The translations under genes and the position numbers were made by a program. Under the pieces are notes generated by a model. That model was not told the origin of the DNA. It saw only the letters and a list, made by a program, of their open reading frames with translations, and did not search any database. DNA of 5,558 nucleotides, taken from assembly GCA_015486475.1 (NCBI GenBank), contig WFRO01000173.1, positions 1 to 5,558 of the forward strand, given 5' to 3'. Below, one piece after another: positions 1 through 5,532 of this stretch. The stretch comes from Bacteroidales bacterium (lineage in GTDB: Bacteria > Bacteroidota > Bacteroidia > Bacteroidales > VadinHA17). Position 1 is the first letter of the stretch. Every line of letters starts with the position of its first letter.

Positions 1-12
1 GTCATTCATCGA

Positions 13-1281
13 TTATCCTTCATCCTTCAAGCTTACTCCCAGGTCTTTGCTGTACATCTCCCGTATCATCCCTTCCAGCTGGTCCCAGTACTCTGTTACC
101 TCTTTCTCTTTGATGCCCTTTTCCCGCCACTGTTGCATTTTCTCACCGGTCATGGCGAAGATCCTGTTCTCCAGGGGCCGGATGATCTGCACGAATCCTG
201 TGCCGTCGCGGTTGACCAGGGCATGGATGTCGATATATTTTTTAGCACTGCTGCCCCATTTGACGGGATAACACCGGTCTTTCAGTGTGAGGGCCATGTG
301 GCACATGGGGGAGTCCTTCAGCTTATCGTTGTAGGTGAGCAGCGAGGGCAGTTTGCCGTGGGGTGTGACCCATACGGGGATGGCCACTGAGGTGAGGGGG
401 AAGCCCATCACCGTCCACATCGTGGTGAGGGCAGGCGACTCGCCGGGTTTTACACCCTCTATGACCACTGCCGAGGCGCTGCTCTTGCGGGGGATGAAAT
501 CCTCGAACCATACCATCTTCTGTGTAGCGGGATCTCCGTTGTCCGGCACGGAAAGATCCACGCCGGTGAGGGAGTGTTTCAGGCAACGGCTGCCTTGTTG
601 CAGGATGTACTGTGCCGACATCTCGTTGCGGACCATGGCCTGCCGGAACTGTGCGTCGGCGGTGGCATAGCGGATATATCCTGCGCCGATGCCCTTGCCC
701 CCGGCAAAGGAGTAGTTGGTCTGCACGATGTAGCCCATGGGAGCCACTTTCGGGTCGTTGGCATCCAGCTTGGTATAGCCGAAAAAGCCCAGCTCATAGT
801 AGGCCGCTCCCCCGTGGGCATCGATCACCCCCAGGTTGGTGGTCATGCGGGTGGGCCGGGCCATCGTGTCCAGGAAATGCTCAAAGTCCTCCAGCGACCC
901 GCAGCTGGCCAGGGCAGCTTTCATCAGCCAGCCCTCATGTCCCGTCTGCTTGATGCCGGTATCGGCCAGGTTAAGATTGTAGGAGGCCGTATTGATGATC
1001 GCAAAGCCGGCACTGTTCATACCCATCCAGACACTCTTGTTGAGGCTGTCGTTGGAGTTGACCATGCCCACAAAAGAATATTTCCCGAAATCGAAATAAA
1101 CCAACTTGTTGTTGAGCGTCTTCGTATCCCTGTTCTTCCATAGGAGAGGCCTGCCGTTGGCAGTGTATTTCCCGGACACAACCACAGAGGTGCAGGAAAA
1201 AAGATCAACGGCAGAGAACAGAAAGACCAGCATCAGCAAAACATAGAGGGGGAAAGGACGGCAGCAGGTTTTTACACGCAT
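13..1281 (-). CDS. Secreted Ntn-hydrolase, C45 acyltransferase / choloylglycine hydrolase-like
   Basis: This is a 422-residue protein predicted to hydrolyse or transfer an acyl group at a linear amide C-N bond outside the cytoplasm; the substrate is unknown. Residues 1-29 form a signal peptide: basic start, hydrophobic core at about 12-25, then LFS. Cys30 follows at once and begins a CTS motif, as expected for the N-terminal nucleophile of this clan. Family-like motifs follow: RPLLWKNRD (44-52), GMNSAGFAIIN (87-97), TNLGVIDAHGG (148-158, with Glu163 soon after), and TNYSF (188-192), resembling the TNHF motif of penicillin acyltransferase-like proteins. ATG at 1281 is preferred to the in-frame GTG at 1290, which adds only three residues; neither has a clear Shine-Dalgarno site. 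The gene is divergent from the chaperone operon, so no shared function is implied. The fold assignment is fairly secure. Bile-salt hydrolase, penicillin acylase or another amidase activity cannot be told apart here. Confidence 0.85.
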   Translation of the reverse strand: MRVKTCCRPFPLYVLLMLVFLFSAVDLFSCTSVVVSGKYTANGRPLLWKNRDTKTLNNKLVYFDFGKYSFVGMVNSNDSLNKSVWMGMNSAGFAIINTASYNLNLADTGIKQTGHEGWLMKAALASCGSLEDFEHFLDTMARPTRMTTNLGVIDAHGGAAYYELGFFGYTKLDANDPKVAPMGYIVQTNYSFAGGKGIGAGYIRYATADAQFRQAMVRNEMSAQYILQQGSRCLKHSLTGVDLSVPDNGDPATQKMVWFEDFIPRKSSASAVVIEGVKPGESPALTTMWTVMGFPLTSVAIPVWVTPHGKLPSLLTYNDKLKDSPMCHMALTLKDRCYPVKWGSSAKKYIDIHALVNRDGTGFVQIIRPLENRIFAMTGEKMQQWREKGIKEKEVTEYWDQLEGMIREMYSKDLGVSLKDEG

Positions 1282-1290
1282 GACTATCAC

Positions 1291-1320
1291 TTATTTTGTT
1301 ATATTGTTGTGGCAAAATAA
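1291..1320. repeat. 8-bp inverted repeat in the divergent intergenic region
   Basis: TTATTTTG (1291-1298) and its exact reverse complement CAAAATAA (1313-1320) are separated by 14 nt. It lies just upstream of the Ntn-hydrolase start. It could be two back-to-back -7 boxes or an operator half-site pair. It has no GC-rich stem and does not look like a terminator. Confidence 0.45.
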
Positions 1321-1345
1321 GCAAATTTCCTGAACATGCAATCGG
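1313..1345 (-). promoter_or_regulatory. Possible Bacteroides-type promoter of the Ntn-hydrolase gene
   Basis: Read on the minus strand, TTATTTTG (1320-1313) matches the Bacteroides -7 consensus TAnnTTTG at 5 of 6 fixed positions. An ATTG, one mismatch from the -33 TTTG, lies 18 nt upstream. Transcription would start near 1306 and leave a leader of about 25 nt before the ATG at 1281. Both boxes are imperfect and the region is AT-rich, so this is tentative. Confidence 0.3.
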
Positions 1346-1419
1346 AAATTTTGTCGTGTTCTGCCGTTGGCAGGATTTTTGATTAAAAGGCTGCGGATTT
1401 TTCAGGAGAGATCCGTTAA

Positions 1420-1427
1420 GGAAGGAG
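1420..1427 (+). promoter_or_regulatory. Shine-Dalgarno site of the J-protein gene
   Basis: GGAAGGAG lies 9 nt before the ATG at 1437. It is the only strong Shine-Dalgarno sequence in the window and fixes this start codon. No convincing promoter was found: a TTTG at 1378-1381 lacks a properly spaced TAnnTTTG partner. Confidence 0.7.
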
Positions 1428-1436
1428 ATAAAATAT

Positions 1437-2411
1437 ATGGAATATAAAGACTATTATAAAGTATTGGGTGTTAAGAAGAGTGCCACACAGGATGAGATCA
1501 AGAAGGCCTATCGCAAGCTGGCCGTGAAATATCATCCTGACAAGAACGAGGGTGACAAGGCCTCCGAGGAGAAATTCAAGGAGATCAGTGAGGCCTACGA
1601 GGTGCTGGGTGACCCGGAGAAGCGAAAGAAATACGATCAGCTGGGGGCCAACTGGAAACAGTATCAGGATGCCGGCTTCAACGGCTTTGGAGGTTTCGGC
1701 GGTCAGAGGGGACAGCCCGGAGGAGGATCCTATTACTATACGTTTGAGGGGGATCCTTCAGACCTCTTTGGAGGCGGTTTCTCTGACTTTTTCAAGGCTT
1801 TCTTCGGGGGCGGCGGCTTCCCGGGTGGTGCCGGAAGCCGCAGCAGTCGCAGCGGCCGGAGCAGCAGAGGTTTTGACAGCATGTTCGGTCAGAGCGTTCC
1901 GGGGCATGACCTGGAGGGAGAACTGCATATCACCCTCGAGGAGGCTTACAGCGGTACCTCCCGCATCGTGAAGGTGGGAAAGGAAAAGATCAGGGTGAAG
2001 ATCAAACCCGGTGCCTATGACGGCCTCAAGCTGCGGGTGCGCGGGAAAGGTGAAAAAGGCCGCGGCGGCCAGGCGGGCGACCTTTACCTGACGGTGCGCG
2101 TGGAGAAACACCCTGTCTTCGAAAGAAAAGGGGATGATCTCTACGTGGAGCTGCCCATAGACATGTACACCGCTTTGCTGGGCGGGACCGTACAGGTGCG
2201 TACCATGAGCGGTCTGGTCAATATGAAGATCCCCGAAGGGGTAAAGAACGGCCAGTTGCTGCGGCTCAAAGGCAAAGGCATGCCGGTGTACGGCAAGCAC
2301 GGGCATGGCGACCTCTTTGCCCGGATCAGGGTGGTGCTGCCGGACAAGCTCACCTCTGAACAGAAAGACCTGCTCAAAAAAATGAAAGCGCTGGACAAGC
2401 AATTTGTATAA
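1437..2411 (+). CDS. cbpA: CbpA-type J-domain co-chaperone (class B, no zinc finger)
   Basis: A 324-residue cytoplasmic Hsp40 expected to stimulate the ATPase of DnaK and deliver unfolded clients. The J-domain spans residues 5-70, with the essential HPD at 33-35 and the helix IV sequence DPEKRKKYDQLG. A Gly/Phe-rich linker follows (about 80-132), then a Ser/Arg/Gly patch (133-146). The C-terminal substrate-binding domains start at DLEGELHITLEEA (158-170) and run to about 305, with a short dimerisation tail. The CxxCxGxG repeats of canonical DnaJ are absent and the protein contains no cysteine at all, so it is a class B protein like CbpA rather than DnaJ; length also fits CbpA (about 306 residues in E. 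coli). It is the first gene of an operon with ftsH, 23 bases downstream. The CbpA partner gene cbpM, often adjacent, is not here. DNA binding, known for E. coli CbpA, is not shown by the sequence. Confidence 0.92.
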   Translation: MEYKDYYKVLGVKKSATQDEIKKAYRKLAVKYHPDKNEGDKASEEKFKEISEAYEVLGDPEKRKKYDQLGANWKQYQDAGFNGFGGFGGQRGQPGGGSYYYTFEGDPSDLFGGGFSDFFKAFFGGGGFPGGAGSRSSRSGRSSRGFDSMFGQSVPGHDLEGELHITLEEAYSGTSRIVKVGKEKIRVKIKPGAYDGLKLRVRGKGEKGRGGQAGDLYLTVRVEKHPVFERKGDDLYVELPIDMYTALLGGTVQVRTMSGLVNMKIPEGVKNGQLLRLKGKGMPVYGKHGHGDLFARIRVVLPDKLTSEQKDLLKKMKALDKQFV

Positions 2412-2434
2412 AGGATAAATTAAACTGTTAATAG

Positions 2435-4357
2435 GTGGAAAAGAAGGATAAATTTTCGATCTCCTATTTTACGGGGATGATCCTCGTGTTCATATTGCTG
2501 GATCTGCTGTTCTTCCCGGCATCGTCGGGGACCAAAACCTTTACGTACAACGAATTCATACAACAGGTGGACTCGGGGCATGTGGCGAAGGTGGTGATCT
2601 TCCCCGATAAGATCGTGGGGGAGATGAAGGGCACGCATAAGACCGGTGAGAAAAGCAAGATCACCAAAGGACCCGCGGCGCCATGGCGCCTGCGTGTCCA
2701 GTCGATCGAGGAGCAGGTGAAACATCAGTTCATTGTCAACCGGCTGCCTGATGTGGATGACAGTCTGCTGCTCTCGCGGCTGCTGAAAGCGAACGTGGAG
2801 ATCCAGGGACGTTTTCGCTCGAACGGACTGCGTAATTTCTTTCTCGACTGGGTACTGCCTTTCCTCTTTCTGATGCTGTTGTGGGGTTTCCTAATGAAAA
2901 AGATGGGTCCCGGTAATCCCATGCTGGATGTGGGACGTAACAAGGCCAAGATCCTCTCCGAGACGCCCAACAACAAGGTGCGTTTCCGGGATGTGGCCGG
3001 CGTGGACGAGGCTGTGGAGGAGGTGAAAGAGCTGGTGGAGTTCCTGCGCACGCCCCAGAAATTCACCCGTCTGGGAGGTAAGCTGCCCAAGGGGGTGCTG
3101 CTGGTGGGTCCTCCCGGCACAGGGAAGACACTCCTGGCCAAAGCTGTGGCCGGCGAAGCGGGGGTGCCTTTCTTCAGCCTGAGCGGCTCCGACTTCGTGG
3201 AGATGTTCGTGGGAGTAGGCGCCGCGCGAGTACGTGACCTGTTCAACCAGGCCAAGAACCATGCTCCCTGTATCATCTTCATCGATGAGATAGATGCCAT
3301 TGGCAAGAGCCGGGCCCAGAACGCTGCCTATGGCGGGGGATATGATGAGCGGGAAAACACCCTGAACCAGTTGCTGGTGGAGATGGACGGCTTCGATGCC
3401 AGCGTGGGCGTTATCATCATGGGCGCCACCAACCGCCCCGATGTGCTGGACCCCGCCTTGCTGCGACCGGGACGTTTCGACCGGCAGGTGCTGGTGGACA
3501 AGCCGGATATGAAAGGCCGCGAGGCGATCTTCCGCGTGCACACCCGTGAGCTGAAGCTGAGCTCCAAAGTGGACCTGAAAAGACTGGCGGCACAGACCCC
3601 CGGCTTTGCCGGCGCCGAGATCGCCCATGTGTGTAACGAGGCTGCCATCCTGGCGGTGCGAAACAACCGCGACGAGGTGACCATGTCCGACTTCGAGGCG
3701 GCCATCGAACGGGTCATCGCAGGACTGGAGAAGAAGAACAAGCTGATCAACGAAAAAGAAAGGAAGATCGTGGCCTATCACGAATCGGGTCATGCCATCG
3801 TGGGATACTTCACGCCGGGTGCTGACGAGGTGCAGAAGGTCTCCATCGTGCCGCGGGGCATCGGGGCGCTGGGGTACACCCTGCAGATGCCGCTCGAAGA
3901 CCGTTATCTGATGTCGAAGGAGGAGCTGTTGGGTAAGATCAGAGGCCTCCTGGGAGGCCGGGCAGCGGAAGAGATCGTCTTCGGCGAGATCTCCACCGGC
4001 GCCTCCAACGACCTGGAGAAAGTGGCGCAGCTGGTGCGGAACATGATCACGGTTTACGGTATGAGCGAGAAACTGCCCAACGTCTCTCTGGTGAACCGTT
4101 CGGGGCCGGGATTCCTGGGAGGAGGCCCGGGACTGGAGCGCCGCTCGGAGTATGTGGAGAGGATGATCGATGAAGAGGCGACCAGCCTGATCAACCGCTG
4201 CTACGAAGAAGCCAAGGAACTGCTGAAGCAGAAACGCGACAAGCTGGAGACCATGGCGAAGATCCTCCTCGAGAAAGAGGTGATCGACTATGAGGAGATC
4301 AGGGTGATACTGGGAGAGAAGAAGGAAGAAGGGAAAGGCATAAGTAATAAGGCATAA
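2435..4357 (+). CDS. ftsH: ATP-dependent zinc metalloprotease FtsH
   Basis: A 640-residue membrane-anchored hexameric AAA+ protease, full length for the family. It has transmembrane segment 1 at about 10-28, a periplasmic domain of about 100 residues, and transmembrane segment 2 at about 135-155. The AAA module carries Walker A GPPGTGKT (225-232), the pore motif FVG (258-260), Walker B IIFIDE (280-285), and a second region of homology with arginine fingers Arg344 and Arg347. The protease domain has HESGH (449-453) for zinc; Asp526 in GASND is the likely third ligand. All catalytic residues are present. The start is GTG: the preceding codon (2432-2434) is an in-frame TAG, and the next ATG (2477) would cut into transmembrane segment 1. 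No Shine-Dalgarno is well placed; AAGGA at 2411-2415 is 19 nt away. The final residues ISNKA and the stop lie inside a heptamer repeat array. It may be a second ftsH copy, since Bacteroidales commonly carry one elsewhere; this window cannot show that. Confidence 0.97.
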   Translation: MEKKDKFSISYFTGMILVFILLDLLFFPASSGTKTFTYNEFIQQVDSGHVAKVVIFPDKIVGEMKGTHKTGEKSKITKGPAAPWRLRVQSIEEQVKHQFIVNRLPDVDDSLLLSRLLKANVEIQGRFRSNGLRNFFLDWVLPFLFLMLLWGFLMKKMGPGNPMLDVGRNKAKILSETPNNKVRFRDVAGVDEAVEEVKELVEFLRTPQKFTRLGGKLPKGVLLVGPPGTGKTLLAKAVAGEAGVPFFSLSGSDFVEMFVGVGAARVRDLFNQAKNHAPCIIFIDEIDAIGKSRAQNAAYGGGYDERENTLNQLLVEMDGFDASVGVIIMGATNRPDVLDPALLRPGRFDRQVLVDKPDMKGREAIFRVHTRELKLSSKVDLKRLAAQTPGFAGAEIAHVCNEAAILAVRNNRDEVTMSDFEAAIERVIAGLEKKNKLINEKERKIVAYHESGHAIVGYFTPGADEVQKVSIVPRGIGALGYTLQMPLEDRYLMSKEELLGKIRGLLGGRAAEEIVFGEISTGASNDLEKVAQLVRNMITVYGMSEKLPNVSLVNRSGPGFLGGGPGLERRSEYVERMIDEEATSLINRCYEEAKELLKQKRDKLETMAKILLEKEVIDYEEIRVILGEKKEEGKGISNKA

Positions 4358-4378
4358 GTAATAAGGCATAAGGCAAAA
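4337..4378. repeat. Heptamer tandem array, GGCATAA type
   Basis: Six head-to-tail 7-nt units: GGCATAA, GTAATAA, GGCATAA, GTAATAA, GGCATAA, GGCAAAA. The first two pairs form an exact 14-bp duplication (4337-4350 and 4351-4364). The array overlaps the last codons of ftsH and provides its TAA stop at 4355-4357. Confidence 0.85.
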
Positions 4379-4387
4379 GGGGTGCTG

Positions 4388-4415
4388 CCCGCCCGGATGA
4401 CGCCAGTCGGACGGG
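4388..4415. repeat. GC-rich inverted-repeat element, copy A
   Basis: CCCGCCCG (4388-4395) can pair with CGGACGGG (4408-4415), with one C/A mismatch and a 12-nt loop. The same arms recur at 4746-4776 in the same orientation, with a shared left flank (GGTGCnG) and a shared TGAC inside the loop. It is an interspersed structured repeat rather than a coding sequence. Confidence 0.7.
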
Positions 4416-4491
4416 GGTGCTGGGGGCTAGGTGCTAGGTGCAGGGTGCTGGGTGCTGGGGGAAGCTCAGGGCTCAGAGCACAGGGTACAGG
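4415..4491. repeat. Heptamer tandem array, GGGTGCT type
   Basis: Eleven consecutive in-phase 7-nt units. The first six are GGGTGCT, GGGGGCT, AGGTGCT, AGGTGCA, GGGTGCT and GGGTGCT, then GGGGGAA, and the last four drift to GCTCAGG, GCTCAGA, GCACAGG and GTACAGG. The strict period with drifting sequence suggests slippage followed by mutation. A similar stretch returns at 5533-5558. Confidence 0.75.
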
Positions 4492-4495
4492 GAAC

Positions 4496-4535
4496 GATGA
4501 AGAGATGAAGAGATAATGCGATAAAGCGAGAAGAC
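4496..4535. repeat. Octamer tandem array, GATGAAGA type
   Basis: Five 8-nt units in phase: GATGAAGA, GATGAAGA, GATAATGC, GATAAAGC, GAGAAGAC. The period changes from 7 to 8 nt at this point, next to the first hairpin of the central palindromic block. Confidence 0.6.
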
Positions 4536-4652
4536 CCCGGAGGGGTCTAGAGATAGTAGCCCCGGTTCCACCCGGGGATCAGGAGAGGCCTTAAATATTA
4601 CAACCCCTCTGTGCCTTCGAGTAGCCGCTTCGGCGAAGCAAGGGCGGGGTTG
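4532..4652. repeat. Three-hairpin palindromic element (REP-like)
   Basis: Three stems lie in order. Stem 1 is AGACCCC (4532-4538), loop GGA, GGGGTCT (4542-4548), a perfect 7 bp. Stem 2 is CCCCGG (4560-4565), 6-nt loop, CCGGGG (4572-4577). Stem 3 is CAACCCC (4601-4607) closing on GGGGTTG (4646-4652), and it encloses an inner hairpin GCTTC (4627-4631), loop GGC, GAAGC (4635-4639). The layout resembles interspersed REP/BIME-type elements, which are often moved by Y1 transposases; that link is inference, as no transposase is present here. Confidence 0.65.
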
Positions 4653-4673
4653 AAGAACGATGATGCGAAAACA

Positions 4674-4727
4674 ACTCCAAACTCTAGGCATTCCACACTC
4701 CAAATGCTTTAAGTACTCCACACTTCC
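4674..4727. repeat. Degenerate ACTCCAA-type heptamer array
   Basis: ACTCCAA (4674-4680) and ACTCTAG (4681-4687) are followed by related CATTCCA, CACTCCA, ACTCCAC and ACTTCC words at mostly 7-nt steps with some breaks. It is an eroded short-period repeat on the right side of the hairpin block. Confidence 0.45.
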
Positions 4728-4745
4728 GGAAGGTGCCGGGTGCAG

Positions 4746-4776
4746 CCCGCCCGCGTGACCGATTCAGCCGGACGGG
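4746..4776. repeat. GC-rich inverted-repeat element, copy B
   Basis: CCCGCCCG (4746-4753) and CGGACGGG (4769-4776) have exactly the same arms as copy A but a 15-nt loop. The two copies are 358 bp apart in direct orientation and bracket the heptamer arrays and the three-hairpin element. Confidence 0.7.
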
Positions 4777-4826
4777 GTTGCAAGGTGCAGGGGGTAGTAA
4801 GCTTGAAGGTTAATACTTAAGTGATT

Positions 4827-5144
4827 TTATTTAAGCTTGCCTGTTTTTTTCTCCCAGATCTTAGGGTTCTGGTAAGTGCTGATCACAGCCAATATTTCAA
4901 CAGTGTGATCCTCATCGTTAATATGATAATGTACCATGTATGGAAATTTCTTAACTACCATGCAGCGGATCTTATGGTACCGTATAGCATAAAGATGAGG
5001 GTCCTTGCTAAGAGAATCGATCTGTTTTATGACGGTGTCATGGAATCATTTACCAAACCCGGCCTGAGCTTCATTGTACCATTCTGTAGCATTCTGAATA
5101 TCAGTAAGGGCTTCCGGATCAACTTTTACCTTGTACCGCTTCAT
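4827..5144 (-). pseudogene. RelE/ParE-family toxin gene, broken by an in-frame TGA
   Basis: The frame starts at ATG 5144 (MKRYKVKVDPEALTD) and overlaps the antitoxin stop by four bases (ATGA), the usual layout of coupled toxin-antitoxin pairs. It runs 32 codons to GFGK, meets TGA (plus-strand 5048-5046), and then continues in the same frame for 72 codons to TAA at 4827-4829. The second part is clearly family sequence: FHDTVIKQIDSL, then IRYHKIR (54-60), VKKFPYMVHY (64-73), and the closing ILAVISTYQNPKIW (84-97). The rebuilt product of 105 residues has normal length, and no other frameshift or deletion is seen. Members often have Lys or Arg at the TGA position, so an Arg codon (CGA or AGA) changed by one base is the simplest origin. 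The next ATG is codon 62, too late to rescue the fold. An intact member would act as an mRNA-interferase or gyrase-targeting toxin; the subfamily is unclear. A base-call error cannot be excluded. Confidence 0.85.
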
Positions 5145-5383
5145 TTGGGCTTCAGCGTTTTTTTTGCCTGGTCCCATTCTAAAAGCCTTTCCGGATCTTT
5201 ACGGACTTCTTCAAAACGTTCCATTACCAGTTTCTGATGGGCCTCCGGAATTTCATAAATTTCTTTTTCCTTCTCCTTTTTTAAAGCATAATCGAGCAGA
5301 TTTTCAAATGCTTTGATAAGGTTTATATCATTTATTTGTCTGAAATGCTCTATGATGATCTCTTTTCTCGCTTGTATATCCAT
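5141..5383 (-). CDS. Type II antitoxin, partner of the RelE/ParE toxin
   Basis: An 80-residue, charged, mostly helical protein expected to bind and neutralise the RelE/ParE-type toxin encoded just downstream. The N-terminal part (about 1-34, MDIQARKE to LLDYALKK) would form the compact or dimerising portion. A Lys/Glu-rich linker follows (35-43). The C-terminal segment IPEAHQKLVMER to PERLLEWDQAKK resembles the tail of small Bacteroidota and proteobacterial addiction-module antitoxins, which wraps the toxin. No helix-turn-helix or ribbon-helix-helix is obvious, so self-regulation is uncertain. ATG 5383 is chosen because it lies about 25 nt below a perfect Bacteroides promoter; in-frame ATGs further upstream (5446, 5413) fall within the promoter or next to its -7 box. 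The frame is intact although its toxin is broken. Both genes are more AT-rich than cbpA and ftsH, consistent with separate acquisition. Confidence 0.75.
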   Translation of the reverse strand: MDIQARKEIIIEHFRQINDINLIKAFENLLDYALKKEKEKEIYEIPEAHQKLVMERFEEVRKDPERLLEWDQAKKTLKPK

Positions 5384-5398
5384 AATTTGGTCAATTAT
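5382..5398. promoter_or_regulatory. Operator-like inverted repeat over the antitoxin start
   Basis: ATAATT (5382-5387) and AATTAT (5393-5398) are exact inverted arms with a 5-nt spacer. They cover the antitoxin start codon and lie just downstream of its predicted transcription start, where an autorepressor could bind. The arms are AT-only, so chance is a real alternative. Confidence 0.3.
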
Positions 5399-5415
5399 TA
5401 ACCTTATACTCATAA

Positions 5416-5447
5416 CAAAAATAAGAAACTTCCGAATCGTTTTCAAA
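5416..5447 (-). promoter_or_regulatory. Bacteroides-type promoter of the toxin-antitoxin operon
   Basis: On the minus strand TTTG (5447-5444) and TATTTTTG (5423-5416) match the Bacteroides -33 (TTTG) and -7 (TAnnTTTG) consensus exactly, with a 20-nt spacer. Transcription would start near 5408-5411. It reads directly into the antitoxin and is the best promoter in the window. Confidence 0.65.
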
Positions 5448-5482
5448 AAATATCCTTATTTTTCAGATCTGATATTAACACC

Positions 5483-5498
5483 AGATAAATTTTTATCT
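5483..5498. repeat. Perfect 16-bp AT-rich palindrome
   Basis: AGATAAA (5483-5489), TT, TTTATCT (5492-5498) form a perfect inverted repeat about 35 bp upstream of the -33 box of the toxin-antitoxin promoter. It could be a protein-binding site. It is too AT-rich to act as a typical terminator. Confidence 0.45.
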
Positions 5499-5532
5499 AT
5501 TATAGGTTTCCGCCAGGGATAACGGTTGATGT

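Larger units (their letters stand above)
4358..4826. other. Gene-free repeat-rich intergenic block
   Basis: No credible gene lies between the ftsH stop and the toxin stop. The stretch holds short tandem arrays with 7- and 8-nt periods, two copies of a GC-rich inverted-repeat element, and a central cluster of three hairpins, each listed separately. It separates two convergently transcribed units. An open frame on the minus strand at 4473-4721 is a by-product of the repeats. No hairpin is followed by a T-run on either strand, so none is a standard intrinsic terminator. Confidence 0.75.

Noticed and set aside
2891..4369. Long minus-strand open frame opposite ftsH
   Set aside because: It is antisense to a gene whose domains are unmistakable; its His/Gln/Leu-rich translation reflects ftsH codon use.
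4337..4535. CRISPR array
   Set aside because: Units are 7-8 nt with no spacers and no cas genes, so this is a short-period tandem repeat.
4532..4577. Intrinsic terminators for ftsH or the toxin operon
   Set aside because: The hairpins are strong but no T-run follows on either strand.
4473..4721. Open frame of 82 codons on the minus strand in the repeat block
   Set aside because: It runs through the hairpins and heptamer arrays, so its open state follows from repeat composition; no domain or start signal supports it.
4798..4839. Possible terminator from two TAAGCTTG copies near the toxin stop
   Set aside because: They are direct repeats whose only pairing comes from the self-complementary AAGCTT; the stem is short, the loop is long, and no T-run follows.
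5046..5048. Selenocysteine or genome-wide UGA recoding in the toxin frame
   Set aside because: The antitoxin uses TGA as its stop, the family has no known Cys/Sec at this position, and I saw no clear insertion-element stem-loop after the codon; a nonsense mutation is simpler.
4821..5237. Plus-strand open frame of 138 codons over the toxin-antitoxin region
   Set aside because: It is antisense to two recognisable minus-strand genes with an ATGA overlap and a promoter.
5384..5446. N-terminal extension of the antitoxin by 21 residues
   Set aside because: The extension would start within the promoter -33 box, and the second in-frame ATG (5413) abuts the -7 box, so neither is likely to be within the transcript.
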